Below, one piece after another: positions 25,578 to 35,368 of a stretch of DNA of 64,000 bases. Position 1 is the stretch's first letter. Each line of letters begins with the position of its first letter. The notes beneath the pieces were generated by a model. The model was not told the DNA's origin and searched no databases. It saw only the letters and a list, made by a program, of their open reading frames with translations. The position numbers and the translations under genes were made by a program. The stretch comes from Galbibacter sp048266365 (GTDB lineage: Bacteria; Bacteroidota; Bacteroidia; Flavobacteriales; Flavobacteriaceae). The stretch is from positions 124,001 to 188,000 of the forward strand of contig NZ_JBLWZP010000003.1 of NCBI RefSeq assembly GCF_048266365.1, read 5' to 3'.

Positions 25578-26198
25578 TTATTGATCCTTCAACGAATTCT
25601 CAAATGGAATTCGATTTAGAATACTTCTTCCCAAGGTGACCTCGTCCGCATATTCCAATTCATCTCCCACTGCAATACCTCTAGCAATGGTAGAGGTTTT
25701 TATGGAATACTGCTCCAACTGTTTAAAGATATAAAAATTGGTTGTATCTCCCTCCATGGTCGAACTTAAGGCGAAGATAATTTCTTCAATCTCCCCCAAT
25801 TTTACTTTTTCTACTAAACTTACGATGTTCAAATCAGAGGGGCCAACACCATCCATAGGAGAAATCTTCCCTCCTAGAACGTGATACACCCCCATGTACT
25901 GACCTGTGTTTTCAATGGCCATTACATCTCGAATGTCCTCTACTACACAAACCAAGCTTTTATCCCTTTTTGTGCTCGAACATATCTCGCACAGGTCTCG
26001 ATCTGAGATATTGTTGCAATTTTTACAGTAACTCACGCGAGTTCGCAACATCTGTAAAGCCTCGGCTAATTCCAAAGTATGTTGCTCGGGTTGTCTGAGC
26101 AAATGCAATACCAATCGCAACGCGGTACGTTTTCCGATACCCGGCAATTGTGAAACTTCATTCACTGCGTTTTCCAATAATTTCGATGAAAATTCCAT
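25578..26198 (-). CDS. recR: Recombination protein RecR
   Basis: A DNA-repair ring protein of RecFOR, 206 residues. It has an HhH motif (QLPGIGKRTALRLVLHLL) near residue 15-35, the zinc finger CKNC...CEIC near residues 57-72, and a Toprim domain beginning VCVVEDIRDVMAIE near residue 80. It lies back to back with the symporter gene at 26277. Confidence 0.96.
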   Translation of the reverse strand: MEFSSKLLENAVNEVSQLPGIGKRTALRLVLHLLRQPEQHTLELAEALQMLRTRVSYCKNCNNISDRDLCEICSSTKRDKSLVCVVEDIRDVMAIENTGQYMGVYHVLGGKISPMDGVGPSDLNIVSLVEKVKLGEIEEIIFALSSTMEGDTTNFYIFKQLEQYSIKTSTIARGIAVGDELEYADEVTLGRSILNRIPFENSLKDQ

Positions 26199-26276
26199 TG
26201 CTGCGAAATTACGATTTTAAGGCACAAATCTGAATAATATCCAATAGATTTGCAGTTCGATATTGAAAATTTGGTG

Positions 26277-27755
26277 ATGAAACCTACCTATATCCTATTA
26301 ATTCTAGCTTTATATTTTATAGTGCTGATGGTTATTTCTCTAATAACCAGCGACAAAGAAGAAGACAACGAAAACTTCTTCAAGGCTAAAAGACAATCCC
26401 CGTGGTTTGTGGTTGCCTTCGGCATGATAGGCGCTTCGCTTAGTGGGGTGACCTTTATTTCAGTTCCCGGCTGGGTAGAAGCTTCACAATTTAGCTATAT
26501 GCAGGTCGTCTTGGGCTACCTCTTGGGATATGTGATCATAGGTACAATTTTACTCCCACTATATTACCGGTTAAACCTCACTTCCATATACACCTATTTG
26601 GAGCAGCGATTCGGCAAATACAGCTATAAAACCGGAGCTTCTTTTTTCATACTCTCAAGGGTAGTAGGTTCTAGTTTTCGGTTATTCCTTGTTGCTAATG
26701 TCTTACAGACCCTTGCCTTTGACGCCATGGGTATCCCTTACTGGTTAACCGTCACTATTACCATTATACTTATTTGGTTATACACCTTTAAAAGCGGCAT
26801 AAAGACTGTTGTTTGGACAGATACCCTGCAGACGCTCTTTATGTTAATCGCCTTAGGCGTAACTGTGGTTACCCTCTATAATGAAATGAATATTACCCAA
26901 GGCATTGTTGCCTACATCTCTGACAGTTCACTTTCAAAAACATTCTTTTTTGATGACATCAATAGTGTAGATTACTTCTGGAAACAATTTTTATCCGGCG
27001 CCTTCATTGCCGTCGTAATGACAGGACTAGATCAAGATATGATGCAGAAAAACCTGAGTTGCCGCACCCTTAAGGATTCTCAAAAAAATATGTTTTGGTT
27101 CACGATAATTCTAACTGTGGTAAACCTAGCATTTATGTGCCTAGGAGTACTATTAACGCTATATGCGCGACAACATGGTATTGATGCACACAAAGACGAA
27201 TTGTTCCCCATATTGGCTAAAAACTATTTAGGCCCTATAGTATTTCTATCCTTTATTATCGGACTCATCGCAGCCGCATACAGTAGTGCAGACAGTGCGT
27301 TAACTTCCTTAACGACCAGCTTTAGCGTTGACATATTGGAGATTGACAAAAAGCATCCTACTCAAGATCAGGTGAGGATCCGAAAACGGGTACATATCCT
27401 ATTCTCATTGCTTTTAATTTTTGTAATTATAAGCTTTAAATACCTCATCAAAGATGAAAGTGTCATTGCCAAACTATTTGTCTTTACCGGTTATACTTAC
27501 GGCCCATTGCTGGGCATGTATAGTTTTGGATTATTCACTTCACTGATGACCAAAGACAAACTCATCCCATATATTGCAGTGTGTTCTCCCGTACTTGCTT
27601 ATTTCATTAGCCTGTACACCAATCGTTGGTTTGGATTTGATTTCGGCTTTTTTGTGCTGATCCTAAATGGCACATTGACCTTTCTCGGACTTTTAATTTT
27701 TAGTGATTTCAAGTCTGGCAAAAAATACGAATCAGTACTGCCCGGTAGAAAGTAA
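26277..27755 (+). CDS. Sodium/solute symporter (SSS family)
   Basis: An inner-membrane sodium-coupled transporter of 492 residues with 13 hydrophobic segments. Typical are the GMIGASLSGVTFISVPG of helix 2, the helix-6 region KSGIKTVVWTDTLQT, and AAAYSSADSALTSLTTSFSVD of helix 8 which bears sodium-binding Ser/Thr residues. The substrate is unknown. The start at 26277 (MKPTYILLIL) follows a TAGATTTG box at 26245-26252. It overlaps the next gene by 24 bases, tail to tail. Confidence 0.88.
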   Translation: MKPTYILLILALYFIVLMVISLITSDKEEDNENFFKAKRQSPWFVVAFGMIGASLSGVTFISVPGWVEASQFSYMQVVLGYLLGYVIIGTILLPLYYRLNLTSIYTYLEQRFGKYSYKTGASFFILSRVVGSSFRLFLVANVLQTLAFDAMGIPYWLTVTITIILIWLYTFKSGIKTVVWTDTLQTLFMLIALGVTVVTLYNEMNITQGIVAYISDSSLSKTFFFDDINSVDYFWKQFLSGAFIAVVMTGLDQDMMQKNLSCRTLKDSQKNMFWFTIILTVVNLAFMCLGVLLTLYARQHGIDAHKDELFPILAKNYLGPIVFLSFIIGLIAAAYSSADSALTSLTTSFSVDILEIDKKHPTQDQVRIRKRVHILFSLLLIFVIISFKYLIKDESVIAKLFVFTGYTYGPLLGMYSFGLFTSLMTKDKLIPYIAVCSPVLAYFISLYTNRWFGFDFGFFVLILNGTLTFLGLLIFSDFKSGKKYESVLPGRK

Positions 27756-28091
27756 CACCAAAGTACAGGCTTCTTCTACCGTTATCCCTGCGGATTTTAA
27801 AATCTCGTAAAATTGAGGATTTTCAGTTCCTGGATTAAAAAGTACACGTCTGGGCTGTAAACCAACAATATATTGATAATAGTCCTCCTGCCTTTTAGGG
27901 TTCAGGTATAGGCTGACGGTGTCAATGTTTTTAAAATCTTCCCGCTCGGTTGATATCGAAATCCCAGACACATTTCCCGCTTTCAGACCAATAGCAACGG
28001 TCTCTATACTGTTGGCTGATAAGCGCTTAAGAGCAAGATAACTGTAGCGACTTGGATTAAGAGATGCACCTATGACTAAAGTTTTTTTCAT
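27732..28091 (-). CDS. CoA-binding (YccU-like) Rossmann-fold protein
   Basis: A 119-residue single-domain protein of the CoA_binding_2 family. It starts MKKTLVIGASLNPSRYSYLA and has the YLNPKRQEDYYQYI and RVLFNPGTENP segments of the family. Biochemical function is unclear. The ATG at 28091 fits the family; the upstream in-frame ATG at 28139 would add 16 residues. The C-terminal 24 bases overlap the SSS gene. Confidence 0.85.
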   Translation of the reverse strand: MKKTLVIGASLNPSRYSYLALKRLSANSIETVAIGLKAGNVSGISISTEREDFKNIDTVSLYLNPKRQEDYYQYIVGLQPRRVLFNPGTENPQFYEILKSAGITVEEACTLVLLSTGQY

Positions 28092-28177
28092 GTTAAAATT
28101 CGTTAAATATTGTAACAGTTTTAAAAATCGGTCGTCCATTAGTTAATATCAATTAACAATCAAAAAACGATCAATCA

Positions 28178-30649
28178 ATGAAACATGCAATCTTATTCTG
28201 CACGTTATTAATTTCCTTTTTTTCATTTGGACAAAACAACGCCCAATCCGATGTTTTACCAAAAATAGGAACAATTAACGGAATAGTAATCGACCAATCC
28301 CTAAATCAACCGATCCCGTACGCCACAGTGACCATAAAATCAAATCAGGTTGTCATCCAAGGGAGTATTACAAAAGAAGATGGAAGTTTTCAACTTAGTA
28401 ATATCGGCCAGGGCACCTACACACTTGAAGTCCAGTTTATAGGATATCAAACCTACCACAAAACCTTTGACATCACAGCCAAAAACCCTAAAGTCGATAT
28501 CGGCACAATTAGTTTAGCTGAAAATATCACTGAGCTCGAAGGCGTAGATGTCGTAGCCGAGCGATCAACTATCGAACAAAAAATTGATCGAAAAGTGATT
28601 AATGTCGGTAAGGATCTGACTACTCAAGGCGCATCAGCATCAGACATCATGAATAACCTACCATCGGTTAATGTGGATCAACAAACTGGTGAATTGAGTA
28701 TGCGTGGAAACTCCAATGTAAGGGTTATGGTGGACGGAAAGCTTTCTAACGTACCTGTGGCTCAGCTTTTAAAACAAATACCATCAACTTCAATCAAACA
28801 AATTGAATTGATCACCAACCCTTCTGCAAAATATAATCCAGAAGGAATGAGTGGTATTATCAACATTATCCTTCGTAAAAATGCTATGAACGGTTTTAAT
28901 GGGAACTTAAGTCTTGGACTAGCCTATCAGGATGAGGCTAAATTCAATAGTGCTATAGATCTGAATTACCGAAGTGGAAAGTTCAACTTCTATGGAAGTT
29001 ATGGAAATACCATCAGGAAGGGGGCCAATGGTGGTAAGATTGAAAGATTTGATGATCCCGGATCGACAGAGTTCAATGAAAACCAATTACAGCTACTGGA
29101 CTTCCTTGACAATAGCAAATCCCATCTTTATAAACTTGGTGTTGATTATTACATCAATGAAAAAAATACTGTTTCTGTTTTCACCAATCAAAATTTATAC
29201 GACGGTAAGTTTGACGGTCAAACGGATATTATAAATATGGACCCCAGTGTCTCAGATATGAAACAGGTATTTATACAAAAAAGCAATAATCACAATGAAC
29301 AATACAATTTTGATTATAAAAGAGATTTTGAAAAGGACGGTCATAATATAGAATTCGAGATCGATTATAGTAATTATGAAAATAACGAAGATGCTGATTT
29401 TAGATTTTTGGGGACTTCAAGTCAACCTGATTATCTGGATTTTGTAGACACTAAAAGACAACAAACCGTTGCAAATTTAGATTATGTCAATCCACTTTCA
29501 GAGACAGCCAAAGTAGAACTTGGTCTCGAATACCGCACCTATGAGACGGATGTAGATTATAGCTCAACCGGCTTTAGTTTTAATGAACAAGGTGACTTAA
29601 TTCCAACCCCGGACACTGATTTCATCTACGCCATGGATATCTATTCTGCCTATGCGACTTTTAGCCAAAGCTTTGAGAAATGGAGCTATCAAGTAGGAGC
29701 GCGCATGGAAGATGTAGGGGTTACTGCAGACACCAACACTGTGCGGAGCTTCACCGATGATTATTTACAAATTTACCCTTCCGCATTTGTTACTTATTCA
29801 CTTAGTGAAAAAAATCAATTTCAATTAAGCTTCAGCCGTAGGGTTGACCGTCCCGGTCTAGGTCAAGTGAATCCAATTAGAGAGTGGAGTACCCCTAAAA
29901 TATCCTCCTATGGTAATGATGAACTTTTACCACAATTCACCAACTCCTATGAGCTCAATTATACTAGAAGATTGGAGCATGGAAGCCTCACCTTCGGGCT
30001 GTACTACAGAACCATAGAAGATGAAATCAACCAAGTTCTCTATGTGGACCGAATAGACCTAACTAAGCAGATACTCACTTTTGACAATTTTGACAATACC
30101 AACGCTTACGGATTTGAGATCTCATCCAATTACAAACCACTAAGTTGGTGGAACATCAACGCCAGTGTTGACATGTATACCCAGACACAACGTGGTCTGA
30201 CTGAGATCTTAAGACCTAGTGACAATGACCTCAGCGTTGATGATATCATAACCCAAGAAGTGGAAGTAGATAATGTCGCATTCAATGCAAGATTGAATAA
30301 TAATTTCACCATCACTAAAAACCTCAGCTTATCCCTATTTGGCTTCTATAGAGGCGAAAACGAAAGCTTGCAGCTGACTTCAGAACCTATGTATTTCGTT
30401 AACACGGGTGCACGCTATAGCTTCGCCGGAGGAAAAGGAAGTTTCAGTTTAAATTTTAACGATGTGTTCAATACGATGAAATTTAGTTTTGAAGGCGAAC
30501 GTCCATACAAACAAAACGGATCTTTCCATTGGGAAAGTAGAACCATATATGCTGGCCTCACCTATAGATTTGGTGGTGGTAAAAACAGAAGAGTGGATCG
30601 CAAATCACGAGAATCCAACACCAAGCAATCCAGCGGTGGTTTTATGTAA
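28178..30649 (+). CDS. TonB-dependent receptor-like outer-membrane protein
   Basis: An 823-residue outer-membrane protein. A signal peptide (MKHAILFCTLLISFFSFGQ) is followed by a CarboxypepD_reg-like domain (about 30-115: GTINGIVIDQSLNQPIPYA, QTYHKTFDI), a plug region (TQGASASDIMNNLPSVNVD, SGIINIILRKN) and a beta-barrel of the OMP_b-brl_3 type. No SusD partner is adjacent, so this is not a typical sugar-import pair. The ligand is unknown. A terminator follows. Confidence 0.88.
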   Translation: MKHAILFCTLLISFFSFGQNNAQSDVLPKIGTINGIVIDQSLNQPIPYATVTIKSNQVVIQGSITKEDGSFQLSNIGQGTYTLEVQFIGYQTYHKTFDITAKNPKVDIGTISLAENITELEGVDVVAERSTIEQKIDRKVINVGKDLTTQGASASDIMNNLPSVNVDQQTGELSMRGNSNVRVMVDGKLSNVPVAQLLKQIPSTSIKQIELITNPSAKYNPEGMSGIINIILRKNAMNGFNGNLSLGLAYQDEAKFNSAIDLNYRSGKFNFYGSYGNTIRKGANGGKIERFDDPGSTEFNENQLQLLDFLDNSKSHLYKLGVDYYINEKNTVSVFTNQNLYDGKFDGQTDIINMDPSVSDMKQVFIQKSNNHNEQYNFDYKRDFEKDGHNIEFEIDYSNYENNEDADFRFLGTSSQPDYLDFVDTKRQQTVANLDYVNPLSETAKVELGLEYRTYETDVDYSSTGFSFNEQGDLIPTPDTDFIYAMDIYSAYATFSQSFEKWSYQVGARMEDVGVTADTNTVRSFTDDYLQIYPSAFVTYSLSEKNQFQLSFSRRVDRPGLGQVNPIREWSTPKISSYGNDELLPQFTNSYELNYTRRLEHGSLTFGLYYRTIEDEINQVLYVDRIDLTKQILTFDNFDNTNAYGFEISSNYKPLSWWNINASVDMYTQTQRGLTEILRPSDNDLSVDDIITQEVEVDNVAFNARLNNNFTITKNLSLSLFGFYRGENESLQLTSEPMYFVNTGARYSFAGGKGSFSLNFNDVFNTMKFSFEGERPYKQNGSFHWESRTIYAGLTYRFGGGKNRRVDRKSRESNTKQSSGGFM

Positions 30650-30710
30650 AAGAATGTTTACTGCAATTTTCTCATTAAAGTTGATGGTTAGTGTTATTTG
30701 CTGTAAACAT

Positions 30711-30736
30711 AAAACCCGGGACTTCCCCCGGGTTTT
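30711..30736. terminator. Bidirectional terminator between the receptor and nagB-lmbE
   Basis: AAAACCCGGG (30711-30720) pairs with CCCGGGTTTT (30727-30736) around ACTTCC, a perfect 10-base-pair stem with A/T tails on both sides. Confidence 0.9.
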
Positions 30737-30764
30737 AAATTTTATAGCTATCACATATTAAAAT

Positions 30765-32699
30765 TTAATAATCAAAACGCTTGAAGGCCTCAATGGCTGC
30801 ATAATCTGCCAGTCCTAGTTCTCGGTAGCGTTGTGCGGTTTCTTTATTGCGCTCCTCAGCGCGAACCCAAAATTCCCTTAGATCCTCTCCTTGAAACAAC
30901 ACGCCGTCTTTTTGACTTTGATGGAAGAAAATTGCTCTTCGTTTTCTGAGCACTTGATCCGGGCTCATTGGTACAGCCATATCTATTTCGTGGATATCCC
31001 ACTCATGCCAAGCTCCCCTGTAGAGCCACAACCAACAATCCTTCATATAAGGTTGAGATTTCAGTTCCGCCAAGGCTTTAAACACAGCGTCTAAACACAC
31101 CTTATGGGTACCGTGAGGATCTGCCAGATCCCCGGCAGCATATACCTGATGAGGCTTGATTTCACTAATTAAATTTTTGACAATTAAAATATCCTCTTTG
31201 GATAAGGGGTTCTTTTTAATGGTACCCGTTTCGTAAAAAGGAAGAGTTAAAAAATGAACTTGAGCGTCTGGCACCTCCAGATAACGTGTTGCAGCTATAG
31301 ATTCTCTTTTTCTAATTAATCCTTTTAATTCACGGACTTCAATAGGATCAATTTCATTCTCTTGTTGATTCCTAATTCCCTGAGCTGCTTTTAGTAATTT
31401 ATCCACACCCCCACCATTTGGCAAGAAATCCATGGCTACTTCAGCAAATTTAAGTGCGTCAGCATTGGAAACCGCAATATTTCCTGAGGTCTGATATGCA
31501 ATGTGCACCTCATGTCCTTGTTCTACAAGCCGATCAAATGTTCCTCCCATGGAGATGACATCATCATCAGGATGCGGACTGAATATAATAACACGTTTTC
31601 GCTCCGGAGATTTTCGCTCTGGTCGGTTGCTATCATCGGCATTTGGTTTGCCTCCCGGCCAACCAGAAATCGTATGTTGTAATTTATTAAACATATCAAT
31701 GTTTAACTGATAACTGGAGCCTTTTTCCGCGATTAGCGAAGCCAAACCGTTTTCGTTATAATCCTTATCGGTTAATCTAAGAATTGACTTCTCTACCTTA
31801 CTACACAGCCAAACGACTGCTCGCTTCATCAAGGGTTCAGTCCATTGCACCTCACCTACCAGCCATGGTGATTCGTATCGCGTTAACATCGAAGCAGCTT
31901 CTGTATTAAGTACCATGGTTGTATTGAGATGTTCCTGCAAATAGGTCGCAGGAATCTGAGGTAGAATTTCTCCCTCAATAGTTTCTTTGACTACTTCAGC
32001 CTTTTTATGCCCCCAGGCCAGTAGTACGATTCGCTTTGATAAGAACACCGTACCCACACCCATTGTAATTGCCTTTTTAGGCACGTTTTCAATACCGTGG
32101 AAACCTGATGAGGCATCTTCTCTAGTTAATTGATCTAGAGTAATACTTCTTGTAATGGAATTGTAGTGAGAACCAGGTTCGTTAAATCCAATATGTCCTG
32201 TTCTACCAATACCTAATAATTGGAAATCAATACCGCCATAAGATTTTATTCTTTTCTCATATTCTTGACAATATTCTTTAATATCTTCTTGGGCAATTGT
32301 GCCATCAGGAATGTTAATATTTTCTTTGGGAATATCAATGTGATTGAACAGATGCTCATTCATAAAATGGTGGTAACTGTGGATACTCTCAGGATTCATC
32401 GGAAAGTACTCATCCAAATTAAAACTCACCACATTTTTAAAACTCAAGCCTCCCTCCCTATGCATTTTCACCAGTTCATCATAAACCCGAATTGGAGAAG
32501 AACCGGTGGCGAGCCCTAAAACACAGGTTTCTCCTTTTTCATTCTTCTCAACAATCAGTTCAGCAATTTCTTTAGCTACCAAAAGAGAAGCCTCTGAAGA
32601 ACTTTCAAAAACGACATTGTGAATTTTCTCGTAACGGTTGTCTTCATGCGATCCCGCTTTCTCGTATGCTATTGATTTATTCTCAATTAAGTGTTCCAT
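30765..32699 (-). CDS. nagB: Glucosamine-6-phosphate deaminase fused to a PIG-L/LmbE deacetylase domain
   Basis: A 644-residue cytoplasmic fusion. Residues about 20-270 are NagB-like, with LATGSSPIRVYDEL, the catalytic NLDEYFP near residue 95, and GIGRTGHIGFNEPGS near residue 165. Residues about 365-560 carry a LmbE-like zinc deacetylase with FSPHPDDDVISMGGT. Together they would convert N-acetylglucosamine phosphates or similar amino sugars to fructose-6-phosphate, but the deacetylase substrate is not evident. Such fusions are known in Bacteroidota. It is downstream of the deoR-type gene. Confidence 0.9.
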   Translation of the reverse strand: MEHLIENKSIAYEKAGSHEDNRYEKIHNVVFESSSEASLLVAKEIAELIVEKNEKGETCVLGLATGSSPIRVYDELVKMHREGGLSFKNVVSFNLDEYFPMNPESIHSYHHFMNEHLFNHIDIPKENINIPDGTIAQEDIKEYCQEYEKRIKSYGGIDFQLLGIGRTGHIGFNEPGSHYNSITRSITLDQLTREDASSGFHGIENVPKKAITMGVGTVFLSKRIVLLAWGHKKAEVVKETIEGEILPQIPATYLQEHLNTTMVLNTEAASMLTRYESPWLVGEVQWTEPLMKRAVVWLCSKVEKSILRLTDKDYNENGLASLIAEKGSSYQLNIDMFNKLQHTISGWPGGKPNADDSNRPERKSPERKRVIIFSPHPDDDVISMGGTFDRLVEQGHEVHIAYQTSGNIAVSNADALKFAEVAMDFLPNGGGVDKLLKAAQGIRNQQENEIDPIEVRELKGLIRKRESIAATRYLEVPDAQVHFLTLPFYETGTIKKNPLSKEDILIVKNLISEIKPHQVYAAGDLADPHGTHKVCLDAVFKALAELKSQPYMKDCWLWLYRGAWHEWDIHEIDMAVPMSPDQVLRKRRAIFFHQSQKDGVLFQGEDLREFWVRAEERNKETAQRYRELGLADYAAIEAFKRFDY

Positions 32700-32700
32700 A

Positions 32701-32794
32701 AACAGTATATGTTAAAGCTATTTTACTAAAGTTATGACATTCTTGAACAACTAACAACCTTAATTGAAAAGTTAGCACTATCCTAACAGTATAT
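32701..32794. repeat. Ten-base direct repeat flanking the deoR-nagB gap
   Basis: AACAGTATAT occurs at 32701-32710, right before the nagB ATG, and at 32785-32794, at the deoR stop, 84 bases apart. It could mark regulator sites or be a chance repeat in AT-rich DNA. Confidence 0.3.
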
Positions 32795-33543
32795 TACAAA
32801 GTCTCCAGATCTTTTGATCGATAAGTACGTAGCTTATGATCTTTAGGATCCAATTCAGTGATTAAGGTGTCTATTTCACTCAGGCCACAAACGCCATAAT
32901 TTTGACGAACATTCAGCTTATTAGAATCGGCTAAAGCTATTGTTCTATCCGAAGCTGCAATCATTGCTTTTTTAACTAGAGAAACCTCATAGCCCTCATC
33001 GGTGATCCCATTGGTAATATTGATACTACTGACCCCGATAAAACATATATCTGCAGCGATACCGGAGAGCAGTTGGACCACATCTATTCCTACCGTTACC
33101 ATAGACTTTTTATTGATCTTTCCACCGATGAATATCACTTCAATAGAAGGGTGTTCTGAAAGTTGCATTGCAATAGGCAAACTATAGGTATAGACCGTAG
33201 CATTTAAATCTTTTGGAAATTGCTTGGCAAGCATGAGATTGGTCGTTCCACCGCTAATGATGATCACCATACCGTCTTTCATCAGCTTAGCAGCTTTTTT
33301 AGAAATGGCATTTTTCGCATCCCTATTGAAAATCATGTCTTCATTATAATGATACAGTTTCTGAATGGTAGACACCGCACCTCCATGAACTTTCAAAATC
33401 AGCCCTTTTTTATCGAGCTCATTGAGATCCCTGCGTATGGTATCCTCTGAAACCTTTAATTTTCTCGCTAAAAAATTTGAAGATACATTACGGTTAATCC
33501 GCACCTCTTCCACAATGATATCTTGTCTATCTCTCTTTTGCAT
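32794..33543 (-). CDS. DeoR-family transcriptional regulator
   Basis: A 249-residue regulator with an N-terminal helix-turn-helix (VSEDTIRRDLNELDKKGLILKVHGG, residues about 32-56) and a C-terminal DeoR sugar-phosphate effector domain (GGTTNLMLAKQFP, FIGGKIN, then AIALADSNKL). It shares its strand with nagB-lmbE (a 94-base gap) and is divergent from the sodium symporter at 33775, so it probably controls one or both in response to an amino-sugar or hexose phosphate. Confidence 0.92.
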   Translation of the reverse strand: MQKRDRQDIIVEEVRINRNVSSNFLARKLKVSEDTIRRDLNELDKKGLILKVHGGAVSTIQKLYHYNEDMIFNRDAKNAISKKAAKLMKDGMVIIISGGTTNLMLAKQFPKDLNATVYTYSLPIAMQLSEHPSIEVIFIGGKINKKSMVTVGIDVVQLLSGIAADICFIGVSSINITNGITDEGYEVSLVKKAMIAASDRTIALADSNKLNVRQNYGVCGLSEIDTLITELDPKDHKLRTYRSKDLETL

Positions 33544-33618
33544 GTTTTCGGTAATTTTACTTAAAATCCAATATTCGATTCCGTTAACACGTAAAATTAA
33601 GGCATTTTTTTATTTATT

Positions 33619-33637
33619 AATGCATAAATATTGCATT
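33619..33637. promoter_or_regulatory. Inverted repeat between deoR and the symporter
   Basis: AATGCA (33619-33624) and TGCATT (33632-33637) form a dyad centred in the divergent promoter region. It is a candidate operator for the DeoR-family protein. AT-rich background makes this only suggestive. Confidence 0.35.
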
Positions 33638-33774
33638 TTTAATCATTTTAGATGACAGATTAATGAAATAAATGTATCTTACCCTCGCAATATTAGGCTG
33701 AATTAATTTCAAACCATGAGGTTTTACGCCCAATGGGCCAGTGCACTTTGAACTCTAATAAAACGACATTTTTC

Positions 33775-35250
33775 ATGAATACCACCTTATTTCTAGCCGT
33801 ATTTATAGCCTATTTCTTAGTTCTTGCAGGAATCTCTCGCTTAGTTTCCAGAAAATCAGGAACAGATGCTTACTATACAGGTGATCGTGAATCACCATGG
33901 CCCCTAGTGGCTTACGGAATGATTGGGGCGGCCATGTCAGGGGTTACTTTTATTTCTATACCGGGAATGGTTTCGAACAACTTTCTGTATTACTTTCAAT
34001 TTGTCTTAGGAAATATGATTGGGTATAGTTTTATCGTTTTTGTTTTAATCCCTATTTACTACAAGCTAAAATTGGTATCCATTTACACCTATCTATCCAA
34101 TAGGTTTGGATTCTATTCTTATAAGACAGGCTCACTTTTCTTTATCATTTCTCAATCCTTTGGTGCTGCTTTAAGATTACTTTTAGCGGCAAAGGTTTTA
34201 GATTATGCACTTTTTGATCCTTTGGGAATTCCGTTTCCTATAGCGGTTATTATCGTTCTTATCATCATTTGGCTTTACACCAATAAATCAGGTATAAAAA
34301 CCATTGTATGGACAGATGCCTTACAAACCACATTTTTAATTTCTGCCGCGTTTGTTTCCATATTTGCGATTCAGGATGCCATGGATCTAAGTCTATCACA
34401 GACCATTGACACCATGACTTCCCATAAGTACTTTCAAGTTTTTGATTGGGATCCTAAATCAGGAAACAATTTCTTTAAACAGATCATCTCAGGTGTTCTC
34501 ATTGCGATCGCCATGATGGGATTGGATCAAAATATGATGCAGAAGACACTCACCTGTAAGTCCCCGGCTGACGCACAAAAAAACGCCTTGGTATTTAGTT
34601 TTATTTTGGCTCTTACACAGTTCCTATTTCTATGTTTAGGTGTCTTACTTTATATCTATGCGGAGAACAACGGAATATCTCTAGCCGTTGACGAAAATGG
34701 TAACTTCCTCAATACGGACGATCTTTTTCCAATGCTCGCACTAAATAAATTTGGAATGGCGGCAGCGATCACCTTTATTTTGGGAATCACAGCAGCGGCA
34801 TTTTCCAGTGTGGATTCTTCCCTAACTGCACTGACGACCTCGTTCTCATATGACTTCTTAGATATGGAAAATAAATCGCCAGAAGAAAAGAGAAAAACCA
34901 AAAACATTGTTTTATTTGGATTTAATGTGGTTGTATTTGCTATCATGATAGGGTTTTCAAATAGTACAGGAGATATCATCACAAGTATTTTCAAAGTCGC
35001 AGGTTATACTTATGGGCCTCTCCTTGGTCTTTTCCTTCTAGGAATTTTCTCAAAAATTAACATCAAGGACAAATTCACGCCTATCATTTGTATATTGGCT
35101 CCAATTTTAACCTACGCTACAAGCGAGCTATTGCTTTATTATTTTAAATTTGATCTCGGCTTTATGAATATCTTTATAAACGCACTGATCACCATAGTTT
35201 TCTTAATCCTTATACGCACTAAAAAGGATGACCAACTTGCGACTCCATAA
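33775..35250 (+). CDS. Sodium/solute symporter (SSS family), divergent from deoR
   Basis: An inner-membrane transporter of 491 residues with 13 hydrophobic segments, paralogous to the symporter at 26277. Matching blocks are GMIGAAMSGVTFISIPGM, KSGIKTIVWTDALQT, and TAAAFSSVDSSLTALTTSFSYDF (helix 8, sodium site). The ATG at 33775 (MNTTLFLAVF) is preferred; an upstream in-frame ATG at 33733 adds an unlikely N-terminus. The divergent deoR gene and the NagB fusion suggest an amino-sugar or related substrate, an inference. Confidence 0.88.
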   Translation: MNTTLFLAVFIAYFLVLAGISRLVSRKSGTDAYYTGDRESPWPLVAYGMIGAAMSGVTFISIPGMVSNNFLYYFQFVLGNMIGYSFIVFVLIPIYYKLKLVSIYTYLSNRFGFYSYKTGSLFFIISQSFGAALRLLLAAKVLDYALFDPLGIPFPIAVIIVLIIIWLYTNKSGIKTIVWTDALQTTFLISAAFVSIFAIQDAMDLSLSQTIDTMTSHKYFQVFDWDPKSGNNFFKQIISGVLIAIAMMGLDQNMMQKTLTCKSPADAQKNALVFSFILALTQFLFLCLGVLLYIYAENNGISLAVDENGNFLNTDDLFPMLALNKFGMAAAITFILGITAAAFSSVDSSLTALTTSFSYDFLDMENKSPEEKRKTKNIVLFGFNVVVFAIMIGFSNSTGDIITSIFKVAGYTYGPLLGLFLLGIFSKINIKDKFTPIICILAPILTYATSELLLYYFKFDLGFMNIFINALITIVFLILIRTKKDDQLATP

Positions 35251-35281
35251 AGGATTTAATACCTAATAATAATAAAAGAAA

Positions 35282-35320
35282 AAAGCGATGAACCTCATTT
35301 AACTGATGGATCATTGCTTT
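35282..35320. terminator. Hairpin between the symporter and fabH
   Basis: AAAGCGATGAACC (35282-35294) pairs imperfectly with GGATCATTGCTTT (35308-35320) between convergent genes, with A/T-rich flanks on both sides. Confidence 0.6.
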
Positions 35321-35368
35321 ATATATGTTTAAATATTGGGGGCACCCGAATTTTTTAAAGGCTTTTGT

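Noticed and set aside
28178..30649. TonB-type receptor as a SusC of the pectin operon
   Set aside because: It lies 8 kb from the operon on the other strand, has no SusD partner and is of the OMP_b-brl_3 type rather than SusC.
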